From the NCBI GenBank assembly GCA_963931925.1, contig OZ007579.1, forward strand, positions 30,960,519 to 31,024,518: a stretch of 64,000 bases of DNA, written 5' to 3'. Of the stretch, positions 25,640-38,100 are shown one piece after another. The stretch is from Onchidella celtica. Lineage: Eukaryota; Mollusca; Gastropoda; Systellommatophora; Onchidiidae. A program made the translations under genes and the position numbers. The notes below the pieces were generated by a model. The model worked only from the letters and a program-made list of their open reading frames with translations. It made no database searches and was not told the DNA's origin. Positions within the stretch are counted from its first letter, which is position 1, and every line of letters starts with the position of its first letter.

Positions 25640-26930
25640 TGATCTATAGCGTTCTATGGAAAATACTACAGTCCCCTGACAAACCATTTTCTTGTAAAAG
25701 TCTCTTTGATTCTTGTTGCTGTTTTCTTTTTTTTTTTGTGACCGAAAGCGTTTTTATTTTATTTTTTTCAGTCATTTGTTATTTGTGATTTACTGTAAGT
25801 TTCCTTGTTGTGTATTTTTATGGCGTGTTTCGCAGCATACAACATTTTTTCCCGGCCATTTTAACTCATCGTGGGACGGCAGCTTATTTTATGCAATCAG
25901 GAAGTTGAATAAATATACTTTACTACACAAATTAACGAAATAAGGGAAAATTGTATAGTGTAGAGATAATAAGGACACACTCAGGCAATACACCTGAACA
26001 CCCGTAAATAAAAAGATATCTTTATCCCTTTGGCAATTAATTAATACCATGATTTTCTGCCGTGTATCTTTCCTGATATAAATATCTGCCTCCTAAAGAT
26101 CCCCCCGAGTGTGTGGCATGCAATTTGCCATCTATCAATAAAACATATTTTGATTCATTATGTAGACTTCATGCATATCCGAAGAAAGCACTATGCCTGC
26201 GGATCCATGAAAGAATTATTTTCTGAGTAGAACCCACAACGCACCCTGTCCTTTCTGAGAGAAGCCAAGATCTGCAACTTGATTTAATAACTTTTATACT
26301 CGTTTACAAAATTTTTCCCAGATCTATAAAAACAATAGTTTCAGAATTTTGCCAATGTCTTAAAACTATATGAATGTATTTAATTCTATGTTAAACTTAA
26401 CAGCTCTGAATACGAAACATAAATGAAGAAAATGTACCCAAAATAGACCGTGAGAGGGCAAAGTGGCTGTGATCGTGCCGGCGCGCTGTAACTAGGGAAC
26501 TAGAGGGTGAACCTGTAAGCAACTAAAACTTCATGTCTACGTGACCAAAAAGTATGAAACTGTGTGTACTGCCTCGATTTTTTATGACAAGTTACGTGGA
26601 CACATCCATTTTGGACATAGTCAGTCTTAAAATCATGATTGTTTTTTTTTTTTTTGCAAGAAAAAAATGGAGTAGAGTAGAAAAGTATGACCGGATATTT
26701 CATTGAGATTATGTAGGCACCGTTCAACGAACGGCTTTTTACCTTGTAATAATAATAGTAAGTCGCTGGTTGTAGGATTATGTAAAAGCCTATGAAAAGC
26801 GTCTACTGGAGGAGGGTCAAAAATCGCCCAAATCGAGCGTACGTGTTTTGTGGATGACCCCTTATTACAGACAGACATATTACACAGTACGGTTCTTTTC
26901 CCGTTTGATTTTTAATTTCACTTTCATTTG
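25640..26930. other. Non-coding stretch, nothing recognised
   Basis: AT-rich sequence with short ORFs only. No motif or repeat relationship noticed. Confidence 0.5.
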
Positions 26931-26933
26931 ATA

Positions 26934-27664
26934 TCTATACTAATAAAAGTGAAACCTTACGACAATTGCAACGCGCCTTTCGCTACTCCTCCGTTAATGC
27001 TGATTCGGTGCCCCTCAGATTTTATACAGCGCTTAGTATAGACCGTGGTCGTGTCCCCGGCACAGAAAATAAAAAAATAATGAACAACTCGCAGAACGTT
27101 TGTATTAGTTTCTAGGTTGCGACACATTGGCGTTCGGTCTATTTTTTCGGCAAATGTACGTAACTGAGGTTGGTTCCGGTGTCTGTATCATAATCACACT
27201 CACAAAACAACTTCCGGTTAGGACTGGTTTGAATGACGAGATTGAGTTAGGCTATCAAGTATGAAACTTTGTGTGTTCTCAACGTGCCTAGACTAGGAAA
27301 AAGAAAGGGTCTGGAATTGGGAAATTGACGCTGCGAGGCCAAAAGTACACAGGTTTGTGTTTTCAATATAATGCCTAGGAAAATATAATATTTCTTTTCC
27401 ATTAATCCAATATGACGTTATCATTTCCTGCGATGTGCAAACAAACTACCCCGTGCGCAAATCATAGCCATAATTTGACGGATGCTGGCGGGACGCGCAG
27501 GATGTCAACGCGCAAAGGGAGAGCAGTAAAACGTATCTAAAAACAAACAAACAAAAATGAAATAAAGCTAAAGGAACAGGCAAAATGAAGCAGGTCCATA
27601 ATAATCACCCAGAACTGAAACTAATAAATCGATTTATCCCGGGCAGGGCCGGGAACTCAGCTAG
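26934..27664 (+). mobile_element. Non-autonomous Helitron, copy 1
   Basis: Starts TCTATACTAATAAAAG and ends CTAG, inserted between A and T (A at 26933, T at 27665). The terminal hairpin TCCCGG-GCAGGG-CCGGGA lies 10 nt before the CTAG end. These are the diagnostic Helitron features: 5' TC, 3' hairpin plus CTRR, AT target, no target duplication. 731 bp, no Rep/helicase coding. Copy 2 at 36905 is near full-length similar. Confidence 0.9.
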
Positions 27665-28712
27665 TTATTTATAAGAATCTGAAAGCTGAAAACATAGAGA
27701 GCATGGCTGAAAGCTAACCCCAAGCAAGATAATGAACAAAAAAATAAAGAAACGTGAAAGGCGCAAAATGGCCGTTATTGTGTCCTAGCGCCTTGAAATC
27801 CAAACTCAAATTCAGACTCCTTAGCCGTTTTGGCCATCGATCTAGATGACGTAGTTGTTCTATGGCAAACCGTCATCTCCCTTGTGCCGGGTTCACGAAA
27901 TATGGTGTGTGCAACAAAGGAAGGAATCCTGTGTGAAAAAACAAACAAACAGTAGTATGACAACGGGGTCACAGCAAGGCCCTGTCTGTTGAATTTGTGC
28001 AGTAATTCTTACTTAATTCTTGGCCCCTTGCCGATGCCCCCCTCCCTTGCCCCTAAACACCTGCCAGGTGAGAAATGCTTCCAAGCACTAACTTATCCAA
28101 CTTTGTCGCCCAAGTGAATGTTTATAGGGTGTTAGTAATTGTCTGCCCCTGAATTGTTCCCCCTTGAAGTGTCATGTCCAAGGCGTATCGTTACATCATA
28201 CTGGAGTAGTTTTCTCGAAGGGTGCTGCTTTGCTTTCTGTTATCAGCAGTGGAAAGGTAATAAAAGGGAAGCTTCACCACATCATAGCATGCCTTTCCCT
28301 ACTCTTGTGCCAATAGCAAGATGTACAACCTTCAGCTATTACACACTGATTACTTCTTGAGTACGCTACCGCTGAAATATAAGCAAACAGTAGTAATTGT
28401 GAAAGTTTCATTTTAGTGTGAAAATATTTAAAAAAAAAAAAAAAAAAACCTAACTAACTACAGAAAATATTGTAAGATCCCATTTAGGCTTCGAACAAAA
28501 GTTCATTTTTTTCCCTCTTGATTTCTAATTCTTTTGTGATTTCTTGCAATGTTTTTTCATTGTTTCTTTCCAACTTGGGGAACATAATGTGAACATTAAA
28601 CTTTTTATGTTGTTGTTCTGGCCACATTTTAAAACTTTGGTTTAATGTTATTATTATTTTGGTTTTTTGTTTTGTTTTGTTTCTATTTAAGACTCACGTA
28701 GACTCTCTAATG
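27665..28712. other. Non-coding stretch, nothing recognised
   Basis: No gene or repeat supported. A homopolymer A run lies near 28430-28448. Confidence 0.5.
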
Positions 28713-29464
28713 CAGTGTTTCTCCGGATGGGAAGCACGCCCCACCGGTGGGGCCCGGCAATATCTTAATAGCGCTTGCGACTTCAGAATGGAGCGTAAGG
28801 ACTGTTCATAGAAATGTTAATTTGATAATGTATTTTAACTTTCACTGTCTGGATAAGCCGTTGTTAGTTTATGTCACATTGGTGGTTTCCTTTTTTTAGC
28901 TCGGGTTAAAACATCGAATTTTTTTTGTTGATCTTTTTGTATGAACTGTATAGGTAGAATGTGCATGATCTCACAGAGTGTTTTTGTTTTGATCTTCCGA
29001 CACTAAAGATGGCCGGTGGATCAGCTGATTAGTGTAACTTCGAGATACGCCTAAGCGGTTAAAATGCCTGCTAGTTACAATGTAGTTGATTGCTACGACA
29101 GGGGTGGAAAGGATGGATCCAAGCTGGTCAGATTCCCTACCATCCCTGTAAACCATCCCTGGGAAAGGAAGTGAAAGAATTGACCGAACCTCTTCCATTG
29201 AACACTGTACACACGTGCTATTGTTTACTGTAGCAACCTACTTTTAGCTCGCCGCCGGTTGGTTCGCGGGTCGCAATGCAAATTAGCCAATGAATCAAAA
29301 TCAATGCCACAATCGCCATGATGATGCGCGAGTCCGGTCACTAAAGATGGCGGATATGGGCATTCGTCCGATAGTGGTGGGCATGGGGCACACATTTTGG
29401 TTTTTTTTTTTTTTTTCAGAAAACTGAAGTGGGGCTTGGGACAAAAACAGTTGAGAAACACTGA
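28713..29464 (+). mobile_element. hAT-like element with CAGTGTTTCTC ends
   Basis: Left end CAGTGTTTCTCCGGATGGG and right end CAGTTGAGAAACACTG are inverted repeats of the familiar hAT type. Flanks CTCTAATG (28705-28712) and GTCTAATG (29465-29472) match at 7 of 8 positions. Length is about 750 bp, too short for a transposase. Inside is a THAP-like relic (29064-29174), and the phrase 'cactaaagatggc' occurs twice (near 29001 and 29338). Confidence 0.8.
29064..29174 (+). pseudogene. THAP-domain-like N-terminal relic
   Basis: A 36-codon frame opens with MPASYNVVDCYDRGGKDG and continues to LVRFPTIP before a stop. THAP zinc fingers usually begin MP-x-x-C-x2-4-C...N-R...F-x-R-F-P. Here the second Cys, the Asp-Arg pair and the RFP motif fit, while Tyr stands at the first Cys position and the downstream C-x2-H part is not seen. 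THAP domains belong to P-element transposases and host THAP proteins. I read this as a decayed fragment carried inside the hAT-like element. No splice donor is obvious. Confidence 0.45.
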
Positions 29465-29472
29465 GTCTAATG

Positions 29473-31485
29473 ATATTGTGGAAAAGAAAATCCTGTGTGC
29501 ATTCACTATATGAATTGTGTTGTTGTGCATATTCTCTCTCACGTTGCGTGGTAATTTTGTTTATTTGTTTCTTTGTAAGTCTCAGGAGTATGGAGGGTCG
29601 GATTGGTAGAGTGTAGGATGCGATATGGGATGAGGTAGATTTGAATTTGAGTTTGGACAATGCACTTCGACTTGGGAAAGGGTTACATTGTGGTAGGTAA
29701 AAGCAAGATCATAATAAAAGGAACGGTAGGACAGAAGAATACCCTATCAGCTGTTTCCATCAACCATATGCGATGAAGTAGAGGGCTAATGCGAAAGACT
29801 TATGTCAAGAACAGATTAAGTCCATAAATGCCGTGCTAGGTCACGAGTTCAGTGAGTAAATTTTCACGACTTGTTAATTCTAACCAGCGTAATTTGTCCT
29901 TGAGCTGTTCTCGTGAACAGTTTGTTTGAAACACTTTTGTTTTAGAGATGGAAAGAAAGTGGGGCGAGATAGAATAAATGTATAGCTAGGAGTGACAGAG
30001 CCGTTCTCGACCCCGTGATTTTGATGAACACTTAGAAGGGAAGAGAAGGGGCGAATAAGGATAGATAGTTTAAGACGCTTAGTCGCGTTCAGAAATTCGT
30101 GCATAAAATGTAGAAAGCACGAGGGTTTAAAGATTTCAGTAGTTCTTTTGACATTTTAAATTGACCTTGTCTGTATTAGGGCAAGGCCGTAACCGACTTA
30201 TACAATAGAATAAATTATACTGCGAGCTCAGCTCGGAGCTGACCGCACCAATGAAATCTAGGGATTTGGACGGTAGTTGCAGGTGGCTAGACAGTATAAA
30301 AGTCTGCCCAGACATATATCCTGCACTCCATACAGAAAACTCCAATCTGTGCAGGCGTCGGCACGATTCTGCCTGAAGAATCATAAAGTTATACGACTCA
30401 TGTCTAGTCCACTATAGACATTTGAGATGAATCCATACGCCTGAATGAGATATGCCCACCGCTATTGTCCATCGTTCCCTGGTCTCTAACACCAGGGAAT
30501 AATCGTAAGTGTTTGTCTATTGATGACTCAACCATGAACGAGGAGCTGAACATAAGTTATCCAGTAGGACAGGATTGCCGCATATACTAGGAGTGCTACC
30601 GAAGAATGCAAGATAAAGATATATATAGACTTGCAACTAGTATGAATGTATGGCATACACATCTGTGAATTGTGACTGATTTGTCTGGATGAGGCTGGGC
30701 ATTGCCAGCCCATCCTAGAGTAGATCTCTAGACTTAACTACGCCAGTTTGTATTGACGGGCTCGATTATTATAAGCGTTAGGCACAAATGGCTGAGATGA
30801 CATTGTCGCCAGAGACCATATTAGTGTGTTGATTGACATAATTATAGTAGGCAGACCAGATCTGAGATATATATAATTAGTACTTAGATTGTTAGTGAGT
30901 CAGAAGTATAATAATATTATAGGAATCTAGAATTCTAGTGAGGTATTATTGAATTTGGATTGATGCTGCTGATGGGTTGTCTTTACTATATAATAGATCT
31001 AGACAAAATTGTTAGGGTAATTAATGTAATTAAATGTGTGGCCCTGCAGGTCTGTTTATGAAACTTATTCAGATTGTTCTTAGTGTGTGGCATGGTACGA
31101 AAGATTAGATATTAAGTACCTCTCGATTTAAATGCAGTCGAAACCTTAAGTAGACGGATTCCCCCCAAATTCGTGACATTTAGGATAGCAACATCGTAAC
31201 AACTTAGTTATAAAGATGCAAAAGCCTTTGGAAAATTTGTTCTGCAGGTATTACTATTAGCTAATTATTTTACCACATGTGTCTTGCAACCACTGTCTTT
31301 TCTCGTGTACGCTATAAGTGGAACTTGCGATGTCTCAGATATTTACGAAGCACATTGAGGGGATCATTATCTGGAGCAAGGAATGGCCAGGCGTACACAT
31401 CTTGTAAGGGCGCCATTAGTGTACATGTAAGATTGAGATTTCTGCCACACCAGATTGTTGGCTCGGTTCGCAAACGTAGTAGCGT
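29473..31485. other. Non-coding stretch, nothing recognised
   Basis: About 2 kb with short random-looking frames. No gene, repeat array or mobile element supported. Confidence 0.5.
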
Positions 31486-31491
31486 GTAATG

Positions 31492-31680
31492 GCGTCGGGT
31501 ATTTGCCATATTGTTGTATGTGCATTTTTGTCTCTTTGAGAACATGAGGGTCGAAACTTTGAAGAGTTGTGGAAATCAGAGGACAACATTACGTCACAAA
31601 TACAAACCTCGAAAAGTTTTTAACCCTTTGGAATGACACACAAAATGTCGCATGCTACAATGTGGCAAATATCCCATTTA
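31492..31680. mobile_element. Foldback element, CATATTGTTGTATG family, copy 2
   Basis: Left GGGTATTTGCCATATTGTTG and right CTACAATGTGGCAAATATCCC are imperfect inverted repeats. An internal TTAACCCTTTGG (about 31619) resembles the end of the third copy, so internal rearrangement is likely. Confidence 0.65.
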
Positions 31681-32149
31681 GCATTAATGATTTTTCTTTC
31701 AGTGCTTTTATGTCCTTTTATTTAACATTCTTTGCACGTCTTCTTTGTGATTATTGTCCTTAATTTGTTATGTTTGTTGTTTGTTTGGCATCCGTCAGTT
31801 GTGAAAGACTATGGGCTTGTGCCCTGGAAATCTGTATGTTTCAGTCTTATATAGCGTCGCGGGGGCGGTAAGGAATGACAGAGAAAGAGGAACGACATAC
31901 ACATTGTCCCCTTATGACAAGGTTCTAACTGCCTTCTGTCAGAGACACAGAATACCAAGACGGACCTTTCCTTCTTTCACTATAATTATGTCCGCAACTT
32001 GCCCGCACAGGAGCACGGCGAGTACTACTCACAGATCTCTGTGGTACTAGTCTTTGCCGTTCAGTTACGAAGGGGTGTGGTGTAAATTGTTGGATTGTTG
32101 ACATGGATGATACGCGCGCAAGTCGACGGACAGAATTTGGCGAATTGAA

Positions 32150-32430
32150 CCGTTTCGGTATCTTGTGTCTCGGTTTCCGTCAACTTTTGAGAATTTGGTC
32201 GGTCATTGAAGTTTCATGTGCTCATGGCTTTTAAAGATACTTTTTTTTTCCTTTTTAGTATTGCAATATGTACTTACAAATTACACAACGAACCCGCTTG
32301 ATACTTTGACACACAATGGAGAAGGCCTGTACAACTAGTGTGTAGTGTGTAACTCAGTTCAGCCAAAAAGTGGAGACAGAACCTAGACAGTTTTAAGGGG
32401 ACAATAATTAGTAGGAAATTGGCCGTCAAC
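32150..32430 (-). mobile_element. TIR repeat family (CCTTGGAATGACA), inverted copy
   Basis: The reverse complement of this stretch matches the interior of the elements at 24761 and 33877 (AAATTACACA...CCGCTTGATACTTTGA on the + strand here). Ends are poorly defined. Confidence 0.6.
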
Positions 32431-33540
32431 AGTGAAAGTGGGGAACAGACAGAGTTTACACTGGAGGTAATAAATTATTTCATCCTGTGTGTATGTACAC
32501 GGGAATATGCAAGATGATACTGTCAATAAAAAAAGAGAAAAAAAACTGGGCCACTGGGTGATCAGGAACAACCAGCGTATCGGATTCCAGATGTGGCACC
32601 CGATGGTATTTTTTTTTTTTTTAGTAAGGTGAGGGAAGGGTAGGGGCTTTATCTCGGCCTGGGTATACCGGAAGGGAGAATTTCAATGAGGGCAGGAAAA
32701 GGGGTTTGGGCACAAAAGGTTAGGAGGTGGGGTGGGGTTTGGCGCTATATTGAAAAGGTTGGTAAGTCTGTATCTTTGACATACCCTTTCGGGTGAAGAA
32801 GGAATTTGTGTTAGCTGGGAAAAAAATAATGGGATAAAACGGGTGAGTGGAGATTAAGCCCCTCACCGGCTTGGCAAAGAACATAAAACGTGCATGGTAA
32901 AGCAAAAAAGAACAATAATTACAACACGTCACGGTTCCCTAAAACTTTAGTAATCGGTTTTGGCTACTTTTCAGGAGGAAATTTTTTTATTTTTTTTTGT
33001 TAGCACAGTTTGCTATTCGATTATTTTCCTTCTTAAGGGACCATAACCAAACTTATTCGATGCAGCTTTGAATGTAGTTGAATATATTTTTATACAAATC
33101 CATTTTTCAAATGTTTCAGTTACTGCAGTCTTAGGCCGCGGTGACCCCCCAAAAGGAGAGGTCATGTAGACTAAGTATCAAAAGGTTGGGAAACGAACGA
33201 GTAGCAACATGTCGTCACAGTCATTCCACAATTGCCAAAGTCATTTTTTGTTGTTGATGTTTTCAGATGAAATGTTCACCTTAATCAGACAATCACATTG
33301 CACCGTTCAACAGTTACGTCGTTATGTTTCGTTGTCATATAAGTTTTTAAACGAAAACCCACAGTCATTAATTTAAATAACCATTTCAGACTTCTATTTG
33401 AGGGGGGGGGGGGTTGATCTAAGAACAAAACCAAATAGAGAAAAGACTGACGTGTTCACTGTTCAGCCAATAGCTTTCTGTGTAACATACTACACTCCCC
33501 TAACGACAGCTACCACTATACTCGAGGTTTAAACAGACTT
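32431..33540. other. Non-coding stretch, nothing recognised
   Basis: AT-rich with homopolymer runs. No coding frame supported. Confidence 0.5.
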
Positions 33541-33544
33541 CAGG

Positions 33545-33650
33545 CACCCAGTCTTCTCGTAATAAGACGAAAAACTCGGATGCCCCGTGTGCAGGGCGCG
33601 TACGTTGAAGATACTGCCTGGGCAAAATGATTTTTTTTTAAAAAAAGGTA
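33545..33650 (+). mobile_element. SINE 3'-tail fragment
   Basis: The segment with 'gacgaaaaactcggatgccc' and 'cgttgaagatactgcctggg' followed by A/T-rich sequence parallels the tail of the SINE at 37730-38014 (reverse strand). The tRNA-like head is absent. Confidence 0.5.
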
Positions 33651-33876
33651 ATCCTTACCCCCCTACCCCCCCCCCCCCGACCCACGGGATCAAACAAATA
33701 TTACAAAATACAAACACAAATACAACAACAACAACAACAACAACAAAAAAGCAAGAAAAAGAGAGTTGCAAATGCCGAGGGTAAAGACCTTCCGAAAACA
33801 AAGACCTCAAACTCGTATAAGATCCATATTGTTGTTATGCTCTGTGAAAATGAATTTCCTCGTGGTGTCCCCCTAC

Positions 33877-34095
33877 AATGACAAGACTCTATTTCCACTT
33901 TTTTGTTGAACCGAGTTAGACACTACACACCACTTCTACAAGCCTTCTCCACTGTAAGTCAAAGTATCAAGCGGATTCGGTGTGTAATTTGTATTATTTA
34001 AAAAAAAAAAAAAGTCCATCTAATCTCTGAAAGCTATGGGCACATGAAACTTCAATCATGAATTTCTCCAACGTTGTCATTTTAAGACGACGAAT
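33877..34095 (+). mobile_element. TIR repeat family (CCTTGGAATGACA), copy 3
   Basis: Shares 'caaagtatcaagcggattcg' and 'gtgtaatttgta' with the copy at 24761, in the same orientation. Ends ATGACAAGACTC and GTTGTCATTTTAAG. It lies just upstream of the first coding exon of the glycosyltransferase gene. Confidence 0.65.
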
Positions 34096-34160
34096 TGGGA
34101 GTAATAAAATGATCCTTATCAATATGTTATTACCTTTCATAATCTGTTCTTCTTTCACAG

Positions 34161-34267
34161 TGAGGTGACAGTGACATTACTAAGTTTCCCTGGCATTCGG
34201 CACAGTTGACTGTCAGACAGCACTGTCAGACTCCCACTGTCTGACAAGATGATACGTTTCAGAACAG
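34161..34267 (+). CDS. B4GALT: Exon 1 of B4GALT: 5' UTR plus start (coding 34249-34267)
   Basis: ATG at 34249 opens M-I-R-F-R-T and ends at a strong donor CAG|GTATGT (34268). The one leftover nt joins the first two nt of exon 2 to make Gly and keeps the frame open. A possible acceptor (TTCTTTCACAG) ends at 34160, so a further upstream 5' UTR exon may exist. The UTR carries an inverted CTGTCAGACAG/CTGTCTGACA motif. The start is inferred from phase and donor quality, not from homology. Confidence 0.6.
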
Positions 34268-35099
34268 GTATGTGGCATAGTAATACTTCGTCATTAGTTG
34301 AGCTTTTTTCCATTCGGGACAGGAGGCAGCAACTTGTAATTGAATCATTATTTTTCATCATCATCACCATTCACCCGTTTCATTGCCAACATTATCCTCA
34401 CAGCTGCTTCCCCCCCCCCCCTTTTTTTTCTATGTCTCCCCCTCAGGGCTGGATTAACTATTAAGCAAAATAAACACGTTCTCAAGGCATCAAGGGAAGG
34501 GGGCGGGGGGGGGGTGGGGGGGAGGGGGGGAGACACCACAGAAAATTTTCATTGCCGGACTTTGACTTTCCATGGACCATAATTATGGTGCAAAACTGCC
34601 AATGGTGCAGCTGCACCGGGGTTCACAAAAAGGTGTGCCTGGCAATAAATGAAAAACATGAAGTATTTGCTGGCGTCTATGATTCGTTTTTGTTTTTGTT
34701 TTCTAATAGAATTACCTGTGTACAGTACATGGGGGAACCAAACTCTTTTAAGTGTTTAGGGCCTCTTTGTGTCTTCATCCGGCCCTACTCCCCGCTCCCC
34801 CCCCCCAACCATTCTTCCTCTCTCTCTCACTCTTTCTCTCTATCATTCACACACACTGTCTCTCTCTCGCTTTCTCTCTATCATTCACACTCTCTCTCTC
34901 TTGTTCAATATCTAGCTCACTTTCAGCGTTGTGTGACAAAAGCAGTGTAAGCACAACATAGAACTTAGCTAGCCCTTTAGTTTTAGTTTTTCAACATAAT
35001 GGGCTGTTTTGACACCCTGACTGGGAAGGGAAAGGCGTTATTGGGAATAGGATTGGTTAGGATAACATTATTCAAGTTGTTGAAACAGCATTTTCCGTG

Positions 35100-35197
<98 letters not shown>

Positions 35198-38100
35198 CTC
35201 TCTCTCTTCAACGTCATCATCATCATCATACCATCATCACCATTATCATCATCATCATCATTATCAACGTCATTATTGCCATTATCATCATCATTGTCAT
35301 CACTACCACCACCATTGTCATCATCATCATTATCACCATCATCTCATCACTATCACCATCATCATCATCACCACCATATCATCATCCCATCATTATCATC
35401 ATCATCACATTCTCATACCATCATCATCATCATCATAAGGAACACCACCACCATCATCAGGGTTATCACCATCATCGATAATATCACCAGCAGCAACTGC
35501 GACAACATAACGTTCATTGCTTTGGCACAGATCTAGCCATTGTTCCTACCACATTAATTACGACTTAACCACTTTCGTTCTCAGGCCTACGCCAATTGCT
35601 GTTCTGCAAAAGATTCCCTGTCATTTTTTTCCGGACACTCTGTTACATATTCGGCTTCGGCGTCGTCTTGGCCAGCATCACCCTCACCCTCACCCTCTCC
35701 CTCAACGCCAACACAACCATCCAGCGACAACTACTACGTAGGGACCTGGCTCAAAGTACTCGTTCAACAGTGACGCAAAATGCACAGTCTTTTCAGGTTC
35801 TCAATGCCATTTTAGCCAACATCACGGGGGAGATTCATGATCATCGTGTGGCTATCAAAGTACTCAGGGCTCTCTTGGACAGATTCGAGGATAAAGATGA
35901 GTTAATACAACAGAGCTACGTGGAAGCAGTGTTGGCGTCTAATAATTTAACCCTGCCAATGCCACTTGCCGCTCTGTGTCAAAATGTGTCTGACAAACAT
36001 AAAAATGACAACGTATTCCTCGGATATAACGAATTCAAACTTCCCGAAGAGAGCAAGAAACCCAGTATAGGAGCTTTAGTTGTGGCTGACAATTCTAAAC
36101 AAGACCCGAGGCACACATCCGATCCAAAATTAAAAGAAACTGGATTATTAAATAAAACAGCTGAAGCAACGACGACACCATTGCCATCATGTTTGGATTA
36201 TCAACGGTCTCTAGGTGAGTAAAAGACTGCAAAAAAACACACCCAGATTTGTGAACTGGATTTTGCCCAACCTACACTTTTATATACCGATAGAGAGTAT
36301 GAATTTATACAGAGATCTCATTTCCGGCAATTCGCGAAACTAGGTCTCTGCGGTAAACAAGAAATTGAAGAATTGGAAGAGGACATCTTCACCAAACCAA
36401 GATAGTGGGCATATCTGTTTGCCGTGGTTTGTTCATATTTTTGGGCTGATTGAAACCATTTAGAACCGTTACGCCACGTGGAAATGCACAAACGGATATT
36501 GTTTACCGCAGAGACCTACTTTCCGCTCCATGCTAACAGTGGTTTGGCGGTACCTCCCGTGTCTCACAGTGCAAATCAACCAATAGTGAAACCTCTCTAT
36601 ACACACATACTCTCTGATACCGACCTATTGTGTTTGGTCAAGTTTCAGGCAACCTTTTAACCATCCAATGCCCAGGCAAATCTTATTTAAGAAAACTAAA
36701 TCTGAATCGTGCATAAACTGATGTGAAATGGTCAAATAAATGGAAGCTGGACAAAAAAAAAATTAAGTTTTAAAAGTGATGAAATAATAAATAAATAAAA
36801 CATGCAAAATTATTTATTGATGAACAAAATGTATTCTAAATGTAAAATACAGGTCATCAGGTCATTATGGAACATGGCGCTAGAGGGTTAAAGTTGTACA
36901 AGTATCTATACTAATAAAAGTGAAACCTTACGACAATTGCAGCTCGCCTTTCGCTACTCCTCTGTCAATGCTGATTCGGTGGCCCTCAGATTTTATACAG
37001 CGCTTAGTATAGACTGTCGTTTGTATTAGTTTCTAGGTTGCGACACATTGGCGTTCGATCTATTTTTTCGGCAAATTAATGTAATTGAGATTGGTTCCGG
37101 TATCTGTATCACATTCACAAAACAACTTCCGGTTAGGACTGATTTGAATAATGAAATTGAGTTCTAAGACTAAGTATGAAACTTCGTGTGTTCTCAATGT
37201 GCCTAGACTGGGAAAAAGAAAAGGTCTGGAATTGGGAGATTGACGCTAGAGGGCCAAAAGTACAGGTTTGTGTTTTCAATATGCCTAGGAAAATATTAAT
37301 ATAGATATTTCTTTTCCATTAACACATGACATTATCACTTCCTGCGATGTGCAAACAAACTAACCCGTGCGCAAATCATAGCCATTTATTTTGACGGATG
37401 CTGGCGGGACGCGCAGGACGTCAATGCGCAATGGGAGAGCAATAAAACGTATCCAAAAACAAACAAACAAAAATAAAATAAAGATAAAGGAACAGGCAAA
37501 ATGAAGCAGGTCCATAATAATCACCCAGAACTGAAACTAATAAATCGATTTATCCCAGGCAGGGCTGGGCATTCAACTAGTATAATATAATGATCTTGAT
37601 TTTTGTGCTCCCTTTGATGAGCCCACCGCACGGATGACTATATTGGACATCCGTTCAATTTGGTGCAGTTTTCCAGCCCAGAAATGAGTGCACATGAGAA
37701 GAAGCTTGCAGCAAGATTGTAGGAATTCGTTGTTATTGTTGTTGTTTTTTTAAATTTTGCCCTGGCAGCGGCCTTGCTCGGCCTGCTCTCCTCAACTTCC
37801 AACTGCCAAGGCATCTTTAACGTGCTCAACGTACACACGGGCCATTTGAGTTTTTCGTCCTTATCCGAGAAGACCAGGTGCTCAATCCTACCTATCGTAA
37901 GGTCAGGGACAGGAAATACCCCCCAAAATTCCAACATGTCTGCACCAAACGGGAATCAAACCCGGTACCTTCGGCATGAGAGGCGAGTACCTTGCCTCTA
38001 GATCAACGTGGCCCTTGATCTGCTGTTAAGAGACTGCAGTGGTTTATATATAGCAATCTATAGCAGAATAGTTAGCGAAACGCAGTATTTTCTCAATCCG

